Shown one piece after another: positions 43,094 through 51,254 of a stretch of DNA of 64,000 nucleotides. Numbering within the stretch: position 1 is the stretch's first letter; every line of letters starts with the position of its first letter. Made by a program: the position numbers and the translations under genes. The notes below the pieces were generated by a model. That model was not told the DNA's origin. It saw only the letters and a program-made list of their open reading frames with translations, and ran no database searches. The stretch comes from Herbaspirillum seropedicae (GTDB lineage: Bacteria > Pseudomonadota > Gammaproteobacteria > Burkholderiales > Burkholderiaceae_D): NCBI RefSeq assembly GCF_001040945.1, contig NZ_CP011930.1:3031019-3095018 (forward strand). Direction: 5' to 3'.

Positions 43094-44119
43094 TCAGAAT
43101 CCGGCCTGCAGCGACAGATAGACGCCGCGCTGCCGCTTGGGGTTGTAGACAGTGATGTCGCCCAGCGCCACATAGGCCAGGGTCAGCGACAGGTTCTTGC
43201 TGGGGAACCAGGCCAGGAAGGCGTCGTAGTAATCCTTTTCAGGATCGGCCGCCAGATTGCGCGGCTTCATGCGGTATTCCACACCCAGCGCCAGGTCGCG
43301 CTGGATCAGGTAGGCCGCCGAGAACTCGCCCATGGCCTGATAACGGTCGCCACGGTCACCGCCAAAGCCGAGCAAGCCCATCTGGTTGGCCTTGGTCAGT
43401 CGCACCGTGCCGTTGAGCAGCAGGCTTTGCGCCAGCAGCAGCTTGGTGGCCGAGAGGTAGTAATCGATGCCGGCGTCGCTGGCCGCCCCCAGTTGCTTCA
43501 CGCTGGTGACCGGCCCCAGCCCGCCGACGCCGTTATTGCGCTTGAACATCACCCCGGCGGCGATCTGCGGCAGCCAGCGGTCCTGGTCATAGACGGCGTC
43601 ACCGGCCAGCTTGAGCTTGACGCCGACGATATCCTGGGTGATCTTCAGATCATTGAGCGGGGCCGCGCCGCCGTAGAACTCCTGCTTGGCCACCGACAGT
43701 TCCAGCCGGTCCAGGATGCCCACGGCCACGCCATAGGATCTCAGGGTGTAGTCCTGGGTCGCCAGGTAGGTGTAGTGGGCATTGGCGCCATAGCTGTCAC
43801 GGCTGCCATAGCCGGTGATCAGTGCCCAGGGCGTCAGCCCGCCCCCGCCCGCGCCTTCCACCTGGATCACGCCGCCGGTGGCGGTGAGCTTGGCCAGATC
43901 CGGCATCCAGCGATCATTACTATCATTGCGCTCATTGCGATCGGACGCCGGCGCTGCTTCTGCTGTGCTGGCCTGGCGCATGGCCTGCACCGCCTTCCGC
44001 TGGCGCGCTGCGGTCCAGGCCTCCTGTTCGGCTGGCGTCATCGGACGCATTTGCGCCAGCACCGGCGCGCCCAGCATCGCCAGCACGGCCAGCGCCGCGC
44101 CCCTGATCGTGTGTTTCAT
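43094..44119 (-). CDS. DUF3034 family outer-membrane-like protein
   Basis: A 341-aa exported protein with a signal peptide ending VLA. After a charged, Ala/Arg-rich region (about 25-70) comes a domain with alternating hydrophobic and aromatic residues, e.g. GGLTPWALITGYGSRDSYGA and ALGVEYRMKPRNLAADPEKD, ending in Phe (SLQAGF) as outer-membrane beta-barrels do. DUF3034 proteins are commonly next to truncated haemoglobin genes; a porin-like role is inferred. It sits 11 bases upstream of that gene. Confidence 0.87.
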   Translation of the reverse strand: MKHTIRGAALAVLAMLGAPVLAQMRPMTPAEQEAWTAARQRKAVQAMRQASTAEAAPASDRNERNDSNDRWMPDLAKLTATGGVIQVEGAGGGGLTPWALITGYGSRDSYGANAHYTYLATQDYTLRSYGVAVGILDRLELSVAKQEFYGGAAPLNDLKITQDIVGVKLKLAGDAVYDQDRWLPQIAAGVMFKRNNGVGGLGPVTSVKQLGAASDAGIDYYLSATKLLLAQSLLLNGTVRLTKANQMGLLGFGGDRGDRYQAMGEFSAAYLIQRDLALGVEYRMKPRNLAADPEKDYYDAFLAWFPSKNLSLTLAYVALGDITVYNPKRQRGVYLSLQAGF

Positions 44120-44184
44120 CCGCCCCCACCTGCCCCATATTCATTGATGTATTGCCGCTCGTGCAGCTGCACCCGCGGTGCGGC

Positions 44185-46578
44185 CTAGACGGCCATGTTT
44201 TCCGACTGGTCCAGCATGTCCGGCGCGCGCCATTGCTCGCGCCATGCGAGGAAGTGCTGCACCGGCATGGGCTTGCCCATGAAATAGCCCTGCCCCTGGT
44301 CGCACCCCATCTGCCGCAGCAGGAACCACACTTCCTCGCTCTCCACCCCCTCGGCCACCACCCGCAGGCCGAGGTTGTGACCGAGGTCCACGGTGGACCG
44401 GACGATCTTGGCGTCATCCTGGTCCTGCGCCATCTTCATGACGAAGGACTTGTCGATCTTGAGTTCATCCACCGGCAGCCGCTTGAGATAGGCCAGCGAG
44501 GAATAGCCGGTGCCGAAGTCGTCGATGCTCAGTGCAAAGCCCATGTTGGACAAGCGCTCCAGCGTGTTCTGCGCGCGCGCCGGGTCGTCCATGATGGCGC
44601 TTTCGGTGATCTCCAGGCAGAGCGCCGCTGGTTGCAGGCGGTGCCGCTGCAGGATCGCAGCGAACGCGGTCGGCAGCTCCTGGTCCAGCAGGTCGCGGGT
44701 GGAGAGGTTGACCGAGAACTTGAGCTGCACGCCCTGCTGCTGCAACTGCTCCGACAGGCGCGCGACCTGTTCCATCATCCACAGCGTGAGCATGCGGATG
44801 AAACCCGTGGTCTCGGCAAAGGGAATGAAATTGTCCGGCCCGATGAAACCCTTCTCCGGATGAATCCAGCGCACCAGCGCCTCGGCGCCGACCACCTGGC
44901 CCGAGCACAGCTCCAGCTTCGGCTGCAGGTAGAGCATGAATTCGTCGCGCTCCAGCGCACGGCGCAGCTCGGAGAGCAGCGACAAACTCTCCTGGCTGCT
45001 CTGGTCGATGGCCGGATCATAGATGACCAGCCCGCTGCCCTTGCGCTTGGCGATGTACATGGCGACCTCGGCGTGGCTGAGCAGCACGTCGCTGCTCTGG
45101 CCATGGGCCGGATAGCCGGAAATGCCGATACCCGCGCCCAGGTCCACGGTCTGCTGGTGCAAGGACAGGGGCTGTTCCAGCGCACGCAGGATCTGCAAGG
45201 CTTGCTCCACCGCGCCCTCCTGGTCCACCCCCGGCAGCAGGATGGCGAATTCGTCGCCGCCCAGGCGCGACAGCTTGGCGCCGGGATGCAGCAACTGCGC
45301 TGACAGGCGCAGCGCCACCTGGCGCAACAGGTCGTCGCCGAAGCTATGGCCGAGCACATCATTGACCTGCTGGAAGCGGTCCAGGTCCATCATCAGGATG
45401 TAACAGGCCGCCCCGGGGGTGCGCGCCGCCTCGGCAATGGCGTCGCGCAGCAGGTCGGCGAACTGCACGCGATTGGGCAGTCCGGTGAGCTGGTCCTGGT
45501 AAGCCAGCCGGCTGATCTTCAGTTCGCGGCTGGCGATTTCCAGGCGCATGGTCTCGAAGGCGTTGCCAAGGCGGCCGATCTCATCTTGCCGGCGGATGAA
45601 CAGGCCTTCGCTGTAGTCGCCCTCCCCCAGTCGCTTGGCCACGTCCGCCAGGTCGCGCAGCGGGCTGGTGATGCGCCGCGCCAGCACCGCGCTGGCCACC
45701 GCCGCCCCCAGCACGCCAAGCACCGTGATGCTCAGCAGGATCAGTTGCAGACGCTGGTACGGCTCCACGGCCTCGCTGACCGAGCGCTGCAGCACCGCCA
45801 CGGCCTGCTGCCCATTGCTGGCCTGCGCCAGCGGCAACAAGCGCGCACGGTACTGGTTGCCGTCGATCTGCAGATCGATCAGGCCGCCCGCACGCATGGC
45901 AGGCTGGCCGACCTCCTTGAGCAACATCGACGCGGCCGGCGCGGTCAGGGTCGACACATCGGCATTCCAGCCCACCCCGCCGCGCTGGCTGACCAGGATG
46001 GACACCTGCAAGGAGGACAGCTCGCGCATGTCGCTCACCAGCTGATGATCGATGGGAAAGCCCATGACCACCCAGGCGATGGTGACCGGCGCCTTGATCG
46101 GCACGGCCACGATCTGGAACAGGCGATCGCCTACCACGGCGTTTTCGGACGCGCCATTGCCATTGCCGGCCTTGCGCACCAGCTCCAGGCTGCTGCGCTG
46201 CAAATCGGTATCGGGATATTCGACGGTGGAGGCGCGGATCTGGCCATCATTGCCGATCAGCATGGCCATGGAAGCGCCAATGCGCGCGCCATGGTTGCTC
46301 AGCACCGAAGCGATGGTCTCGCGGTCATCGGTGCCGATGGCCTGGCGAAAGCCGAAGTCCGAAGCCAGCAGGCGCGCGCCCTGGGTGAGCTTCTGGGCGT
46401 TCTGGTCCAGCTGGCGCGCAAAGACGCGCTCGCCGACGGCCAGCTCCTCGCTGATGGAGGCGCGGGCATTGCGGTCGATGGCTGTCCGGATAGCCACGAA
46501 GCCAGCCAGTTGCACCACCACCAGCAAGGTGATGAACAGCGCAACGATCTTGCTCTCCAGACGATATAGACGCACCAC
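44185..46578 (-). CDS. GGDEF-EAL protein with extracytoplasmic sensor and HAMP
   Basis: A 797-aa membrane-bound c-di-GMP enzyme. TM1 (about 10-31) and TM2 (about 279-300) enclose a periplasmic Cache-like sensor. A HAMP domain follows (RRITSPLRDLADVAKRLGEG), then GGDEF (intact GGDEF at 440-444) and EAL (EAL at 566-568, with DDFGTGYSSLAYLKRLPVDE). Both active sites look intact, so the net activity cannot be assigned. It lies between the cupredoxin and the DUF3034 gene, 30 and 65 bases away, and is probably part of the same transcript. Confidence 0.93.
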   Translation of the reverse strand: MVRLYRLESKIVALFITLLVVVQLAGFVAIRTAIDRNARASISEELAVGERVFARQLDQNAQKLTQGARLLASDFGFRQAIGTDDRETIASVLSNHGARIGASMAMLIGNDGQIRASTVEYPDTDLQRSSLELVRKAGNGNGASENAVVGDRLFQIVAVPIKAPVTIAWVVMGFPIDHQLVSDMRELSSLQVSILVSQRGGVGWNADVSTLTAPAASMLLKEVGQPAMRAGGLIDLQIDGNQYRARLLPLAQASNGQQAVAVLQRSVSEAVEPYQRLQLILLSITVLGVLGAAVASAVLARRITSPLRDLADVAKRLGEGDYSEGLFIRRQDEIGRLGNAFETMRLEIASRELKISRLAYQDQLTGLPNRVQFADLLRDAIAEAARTPGAACYILMMDLDRFQQVNDVLGHSFGDDLLRQVALRLSAQLLHPGAKLSRLGGDEFAILLPGVDQEGAVEQALQILRALEQPLSLHQQTVDLGAGIGISGYPAHGQSSDVLLSHAEVAMYIAKRKGSGLVIYDPAIDQSSQESLSLLSELRRALERDEFMLYLQPKLELCSGQVVGAEALVRWIHPEKGFIGPDNFIPFAETTGFIRMLTLWMMEQVARLSEQLQQQGVQLKFSVNLSTRDLLDQELPTAFAAILQRHRLQPAALCLEITESAIMDDPARAQNTLERLSNMGFALSIDDFGTGYSSLAYLKRLPVDELKIDKSFVMKMAQDQDDAKIVRSTVDLGHNLGLRVVAEGVESEEVWFLLRQMGCDQGQGYFMGKPMPVQHFLAWREQWRAPDMLDQSENMAV

Positions 46579-46608
46579 CCTGACCCCGCTTCCCCTGAGG
46601 ATGCCGCC

Positions 46609-47223
46609 CTACAGCGGCACGGCCTTGACGTTGAGTTTGATGGACGCCCGGCCGTCACCCTGGACCTGCAAGGGCTGTTCCACCGCGGCCTCGTTGGGCC
46701 CCATGGTGAAATACCAGGCCTTGAGCGTGTACTTACCATTGCCCACCCCCTCCAGCTTCACCGAACCGCTGCGGTCGGTGACGCCGAAAAAGGGCGTATT
46801 GACCACCTGCACATAGGCCACCATCTCGTCATGGATGTTGCAGCCCAGCACTACCGTGCCCGCCTTGTCGAAGACCACGGGGCTGCCCGGCACGCCTGAA
46901 TACAGCTTCAGTTCAAAGGTCTTGGCGGGTGAAAAGGAATAGACGTGATGACGGACATTGTCGTGATTGGGGAAGAGAATCGGCGTGCCCGTCTGCACCA
47001 CCGTTACCAGCGGCATGAAGGTCTTGTTCTTCTGTTCGATCTCGACCTGGCGCGGCGCCTTGGCCGGCGGCGCCGCAGCGCCGGCCGGTTCGACATAGAC
47101 CACGGCATTGGGCATGGGCTGGCCGGCAGCGTCCAGCACCTGCACCGACACCGCCGCCTGCGCTGCGGCGGCCAGCGCCAGCAGCGCAGGCAGCAGGCCT
47201 GCCGCAATGCCGGTGCGGATCAT
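46609..47223 (-). CDS. Cupredoxin-like exported protein (methylamine-utilisation-protein annotated family)
   Basis: A 204-aa exported protein. The signal peptide is followed by a blue-copper-type fold: a His in FPNHDNVRHHVYSFS, and GCNIHDEMVAYVQV giving Cys-x2-His-x2-Met, the standard type-1 copper ligand set. An inserted Pro/Ala-rich linker and a C-terminal carboxypeptidase-regulatory-like beta domain (SGSVKLEGVGNGKYTLKAWY) follow. It may carry electrons in the periplasm. The ATG at 47223 opens directly into the signal peptide with AGAAG upstream; ATGs at 47238 and 47334 are alternatives. Confidence 0.83.
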   Translation of the reverse strand: MIRTGIAAGLLPALLALAAAAQAAVSVQVLDAAGQPMPNAVVYVEPAGAAAPPAKAPRQVEIEQKNKTFMPLVTVVQTGTPILFPNHDNVRHHVYSFSPAKTFELKLYSGVPGSPVVFDKAGTVVLGCNIHDEMVAYVQVVNTPFFGVTDRSGSVKLEGVGNGKYTLKAWYFTMGPNEAAVEQPLQVQGDGRASIKLNVKAVPL

Positions 47224-47294
47224 GTTCTTCTGTTGCATATGGCTGGCGATGAATGAGTTGAGGGCGGTGCTTGTGCGTTGTGATGAATCCGACA

Positions 47295-47348
47295 AGAAAC
47301 TCCCGCCACTATACGGGACTGCCCCGTATTTCATATAAGGAAGTTTCT
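47295..47348. promoter_or_regulatory. Nested palindrome upstream of the cupredoxin cluster
   Basis: Outer arms AGAAACT (47295-47301) and AGTTTCT (47342-47348) enclose an inner perfect dyad ATACGGG/CCCGTAT (47311-47317, 47323-47329). The element lies 70-125 bases upstream of the cupredoxin start, in the only large gap before the seven-gene cluster. It may be an operator or a promoter-proximal hairpin. Confidence 0.5.
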
Positions 47349-47443
47349 GAGTGTGCCCGCCCGCGCCCCTTCTACGCGATGGCCGCTGCCAGCAGATCCG
47401 TCGCCGGCGGCCAGCAGACCCTCATATTTCTTCACACCATCAA

Positions 47444-48097
47444 TTATGCCTGTGAATCAGATTGATCAGAATGACCAGAATGATCCGAACGCGGCAAGGT
47501 GAGATAACCGATCACCGCCGGCAGGATCTCCGAGCGCACGCTACCCGGCGGGACTCCGCCCGGGCCGGTCAGCACCACCGCCTTGATGAGGGCCTTCAAC
47601 ATCCGCTGCAGCACGAAGGCGGCCAGGTCCAGGTCGGGCGTGGTGATGCTGTCGCGGTGCTTTTCCAGCACGCGGTGGATGGCCTCGAAGAAGCCCTGGC
47701 GGATCTCGGTGGAGACCGGCAGGTTATAGGCCGGGAATTCCTCTTCCAGGATGCGGTTGAGCTCGGGCTCCAGCAGATGGGCCGCCACCACCGCACTGAT
47801 CACCTGGTCGAAGTCGCTGGAGAGCGTACCGGCGTCGTCGATGTGCGCCACCGCGTCCTCGAACAGCGCCAGCATGCGGGTGGCGTGGCGCTCGCGCAGC
47901 GCGAAGATCAGCGCATCCTTGTTGGGGAAGTACTGATACAGCGAGCCCACGCTGATGCCGGCCGACTCGGCCACGAGATTGGTATTGGTCTTGGCGTAAC
48001 CGCGCTCGACCAGCACGCGCGACATGGCATCAAGGATGGTATCGACCATCGCCCGCGAACGCGCCTGGCGAGGTTCTTTTCTGGGTTGCAGTTTCAT
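47444..48097 (-). CDS. TetR/AcrR family regulator, probable repressor of the efflux operon
   Basis: A 217-aa regulator. The N-terminal helix-turn-helix is complete: TNTNLVAESAGISVGSLYQY followed by FPNKDALIFAL; the rest is a helical ligand domain ending in a Ser/His/Asp-rich tail (HSGHSDQSDSQA). It is divergent from the outer-membrane factor gene of an EmrAB-type system, 273 bases apart, and is the likely local repressor. The inducer is unknown. Confidence 0.9.
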   Translation of the reverse strand: MKLQPRKEPRQARSRAMVDTILDAMSRVLVERGYAKTNTNLVAESAGISVGSLYQYFPNKDALIFALRERHATRMLALFEDAVAHIDDAGTLSSDFDQVISAVVAAHLLEPELNRILEEEFPAYNLPVSTEIRQGFFEAIHRVLEKHRDSITTPDLDLAAFVLQRMLKALIKAVVLTGPGGVPPGSVRSEILPAVIGYLTLPRSDHSGHSDQSDSQA

Positions 48098-48166
48098 TGG
48101 CTGATTTGGTAAGAATTCGCTCGCCCCCGATGCGAATTAGCCCCATAAGGGCAACATGAGTGATTG

Positions 48167-48191
48167 TTCGTATATCGAAGTATAATACGAA
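48167..48191. promoter_or_regulatory. Inverted repeat TTCGTAT-N11-ATACGAA, probable TetR operator
   Basis: Seven-base perfect arms span 25 bp in the AT-rich centre of the divergent tetR/efflux intergenic region. Size and symmetry suit a TetR-family dimer. ACTCGTA half-site-like words also occur near 48226 and 48334. Confidence 0.6.
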
Positions 48192-48370
48192 AAATGAGTT
48201 TTTACTCGCCCCATCCGGCATGGTACTCGTAAATTGCGGTTAGGGTAAGGCGTGCTGCCGGCTGGGCGTAGTGACGATTTTCCCGCGATCACTGCCCTGT
48301 GTGCGTACCGTCGTTCGCAAAACTCAGAAAAATTACTCGTATCGCCAAACAATTCGTCGTGGAGAATTCT

Positions 48371-49858
48371 ATGAACCGTATCAATTCGTCCGCCTTCCGG
48401 CTGCGGGCGATCGCCGCCGTTGCTGCGCTGGCGGGCGTGCTCGGCCTGTCGGGCTGCGCCAGCTTCGCCGGCATCGGCAGCGACCGTCAGGTGGCGCAGG
48501 CGGGCGACTTCGCCACCCAGCGCAGCCTGTCCGATCCCAATCCGGGCGCGCCCAATGGCCAGTGGCCGGGCAGCGACTGGGTCCGCCAGTTCGGCGATGC
48601 GCAACTGGTCGCCCTGGTGGAACAGGCCCTGACCAGCAGCCCCAGCCTGCAACAGGCGCGCGCCCGCATCGCCGCGGCCAGCGCCCTGGCCGAGTCGCGC
48701 GGCGCGCCGCTGCTGCCCAGCGTGAACGCCGAAGCCTCGGTCACGCGCAACCAGTTCTCCAGCACCACCATCTATCCGCCGCCCTATGGCGGCAACTGGT
48801 ACAACGAAAAGAAGGCCGGCCTGAACGTGGGCTATGAGCTTGATCTCTGGAACAAGAACCAGGCCGCCCTGGCCCAGGCCATCTCCAGCGAAAAGGCGGC
48901 CCAGGCCAGCGAGCAGGAAGCCCGCCTGGCCCTGACCGCCTCCATCGTCACCGTCTACAGCCAGCTGGCGGCGCAATACGCCTTGCACGATATCCTGCAA
49001 AGCACGGTGGACCAGCGCACCTCGCTCGAAAAGATCACCGCCGAGCGCCTGCGCACCGGCCTGGACAGCCAGATCGAACGCGACCAGTCCCGCACCAGCA
49101 GTGCCGACGCCCGCGCCCAGCTGGCGCAGAGCGAAGGCCAGATCGTGCTGCTGCGCCAGCAACTGGGCGCACTGGCCGGCAAGGGCCCGGACTACGGCCT
49201 GCAACTGGCGCCGCCGGCCCTGCAAGGGCTGGCCACGCCGGGCCTGCCCGCTGAGCTGCCGCTGAACCTGATGGGCCGCCGCCCTGACATCGTGGCCGCC
49301 CGCTGGCAGGTCGAAGCCGCCAGCCGCGGCGTGGACGTGGCCAAGGCGCGCTTCTATCCGGATATCAACCTGTCGGCCATGATCGGCTTCGATACCCTGC
49401 TCGACAGCAATCCCTTTACCGCCGCCAGCAAGAGCATCGCCTTCGGCCCGGCCATCACCCTGCCCATCTTCGAAGGCGGCGCCTTGCGCGCCGGCCTCAA
49501 GGGCGAGTACGCCAGCTATGAGCTGGCCGTGGCCACCTACAACAAGACCTTGAACGATGCCTATGCCGACGTGGCGCGCCAGATCGCGGCGATCCATGCC
49601 ACCGAGCGCCAGCTGCCGATCCGCAGCGAGGCCCTGCAGGCCGCTGAGCGCGCCTATGCGCTGGCGCGCGAGCGCTACCGCCTGGGCCTGGTCTCGCAGC
49701 TCACGCTGCTGTCGGCCCAGACCGGCGTACTGGCCCAGCGCCAGGCAATGGTGGCCTTGCAGGCCCAGCGCCGCGACCAGCAGGTCGCGCTCTACAAAGC
49801 GCTGGGCGGCGGCTTTGACGCCCAGCGCGACGGCCTGGCCTATGGCGCGCAGCCGTGA
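48371..49858 (+). CDS. Efflux outer-membrane factor lipoprotein (NodT/OprM family)
   Basis: A 495-aa TolC-like channel. The lipobox LGLSGCAS puts the lipidated Cys at residue 29. Two OEP repeats with long alpha-hairpins are visible, e.g. ALVEQALTSSPSLQQARARI and the second-repeat counterpart, with NLMGRRPDIVAARWQVEAAS in between, a hallmark of the family. It forms the exit duct for the EmrAB-type pump encoded next. The ATG at 48371 follows GGAG; an upstream frame of 24 residues is not needed. Confidence 0.94.
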   Translation: MNRINSSAFRLRAIAAVAALAGVLGLSGCASFAGIGSDRQVAQAGDFATQRSLSDPNPGAPNGQWPGSDWVRQFGDAQLVALVEQALTSSPSLQQARARIAAASALAESRGAPLLPSVNAEASVTRNQFSSTTIYPPPYGGNWYNEKKAGLNVGYELDLWNKNQAALAQAISSEKAAQASEQEARLALTASIVTVYSQLAAQYALHDILQSTVDQRTSLEKITAERLRTGLDSQIERDQSRTSSADARAQLAQSEGQIVLLRQQLGALAGKGPDYGLQLAPPALQGLATPGLPAELPLNLMGRRPDIVAARWQVEAASRGVDVAKARFYPDINLSAMIGFDTLLDSNPFTAASKSIAFGPAITLPIFEGGALRAGLKGEYASYELAVATYNKTLNDAYADVARQIAAIHATERQLPIRSEALQAAERAYALARERYRLGLVSQLTLLSAQTGVLAQRQAMVALQAQRRDQQVALYKALGGGFDAQRDGLAYGAQP

Positions 49859-49990
49859 AACAAGCCTGACATCCTGAACCGAACCCAGCCCGGCAGCCGG
49901 TCTCTCCACTGACCCACCGGCCACCGGGACGGCATGCCCTAGCAAGGCAGGCCGATTGACCGCCTACAAAAAGATAGAACGGAGTCCTCC

Positions 49991-51211
49991 ATGAGTGACA
50001 GCACCACCCAACAACAACCGCAAGCCAACAACAATGGCAATGGCAAGCGCAAACGCCAGCTCATCCTCCTGACCCTGGTCTTGCTGGTCATTGCAGTGGC
50101 CTGCTTCCTGTACTGGTTCCTGCATGCGCGCTTCTTCGAAGAAACCGATGACGCCTACGTCGGCGGCAACGTCGTGCAGATTTCCGCCCAGGTCGGCGGC
50201 ACAGTCGTGGCCGTCAAGGCCGACGATACCCAGGTCGTCAAGGCCGGCCAGCAACTGGTTGCGCTGGATGCGGCCGATACCAGGCTGGCGCTGGACCAGG
50301 CGCAGGCCGCCCTGGCCCAGGCCGTGCGCCAGACCCGCCAGCTGTTCCTGAACAATGACACCCTGGCCGCCAACGTGGCCGCCGCCGACAGCAACCTGGC
50401 GCGCGCCCGGGAAGACCTGCAGCGCCGCCAGGCCGGCCTGTCTTCCGGCGCCGTCTCGCAGGAAGACGTCTCGCACGCCCGCGACGCCGTCAAGAGCGCC
50501 GTGGCCGCGCTGGACCAGGCCCGCGCGGCCGCCGCTGCCAACCGCGCCCTGACCGACCACACCAGCGTGACCGAGCACCCCAACGTGTTGCAGGCCGCCA
50601 CCGCCGTGCGCAACGCCTACCTCAACTATGCCCGCGTGAACATCGTCGCGCCGGTCTCGGGCTTTGTCTCCAAGCGCTCGGTGCAGGTGGGCCAGCGCAT
50701 CGCCGCCGGTAATCCGCTGATGGCCATCGTGCCGCTGGAACAGATCTGGATCGACGCCAACTTCAAGGAAAGCCAGTTGCAGCACATCCGCATCGGCCAG
50801 CCAGTGGAAGTGATCGCCGACGTCTACGGCTCCAGCGTCAAGTACAAGGGCACCGTGATCGGTTTCTCGGCCGGCACCGGCGGCGCCTTCTCGCTGCTGC
50901 CGGCGCAGAACGCCACCGGCAACTGGATCAAGGTGGTGCAGCGCGTGCCGGTGCGCATCGCCCTGGACCCGGAACAGGTGCGCGCGCATCCCCTGCGCAT
51001 TGGCCTGTCCACCACCGCCACGGTAGACATCCACGGCGATGGCCGGGCGCTGGAAGCGGTGCCGACCAATTACCAGACCAATGTCTATGACGACCTCGGC
51101 AAGCAGGCCGACGCCATCGTCGACCGCATCATCAGCGACAACGCCAGCGGCTTGCCGCAGGCGCACAAGAGCAAGGCGGCCGCAGCGCCCGTGGCGGTAC
51201 CGCACACCTGA
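49991..51211 (+). CDS. emrA: EmrA-type HlyD family efflux periplasmic adaptor
   Basis: A 406-aa membrane-fusion protein linking the inner-membrane transporter to the outer-membrane channel. It has a hydrophilic Gln/Asn-rich N-tail, one membrane helix (about 23-43), the lipoyl half-motif FFEETDDAYVGGNVVQISAQ, a long coiled-coil hairpin (about 95-210), and the second lipoyl half and barrel (VNIVAPVSGFVSKRSVQVGQ). Lies between the channel and emrB genes. Confidence 0.93.
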   Translation: MSDSTTQQQPQANNNGNGKRKRQLILLTLVLLVIAVACFLYWFLHARFFEETDDAYVGGNVVQISAQVGGTVVAVKADDTQVVKAGQQLVALDAADTRLALDQAQAALAQAVRQTRQLFLNNDTLAANVAAADSNLARAREDLQRRQAGLSSGAVSQEDVSHARDAVKSAVAALDQARAAAAANRALTDHTSVTEHPNVLQAATAVRNAYLNYARVNIVAPVSGFVSKRSVQVGQRIAAGNPLMAIVPLEQIWIDANFKESQLQHIRIGQPVEVIADVYGSSVKYKGTVIGFSAGTGGAFSLLPAQNATGNWIKVVQRVPVRIALDPEQVRAHPLRIGLSTTATVDIHGDGRALEAVPTNYQTNVYDDLGKQADAIVDRIISDNASGLPQAHKSKAAAAPVAVPHT

Positions 51212-51254
51212 GCTGACGCCTCGCCGGACTTCTACTGGACAATGATCGAGCCCC

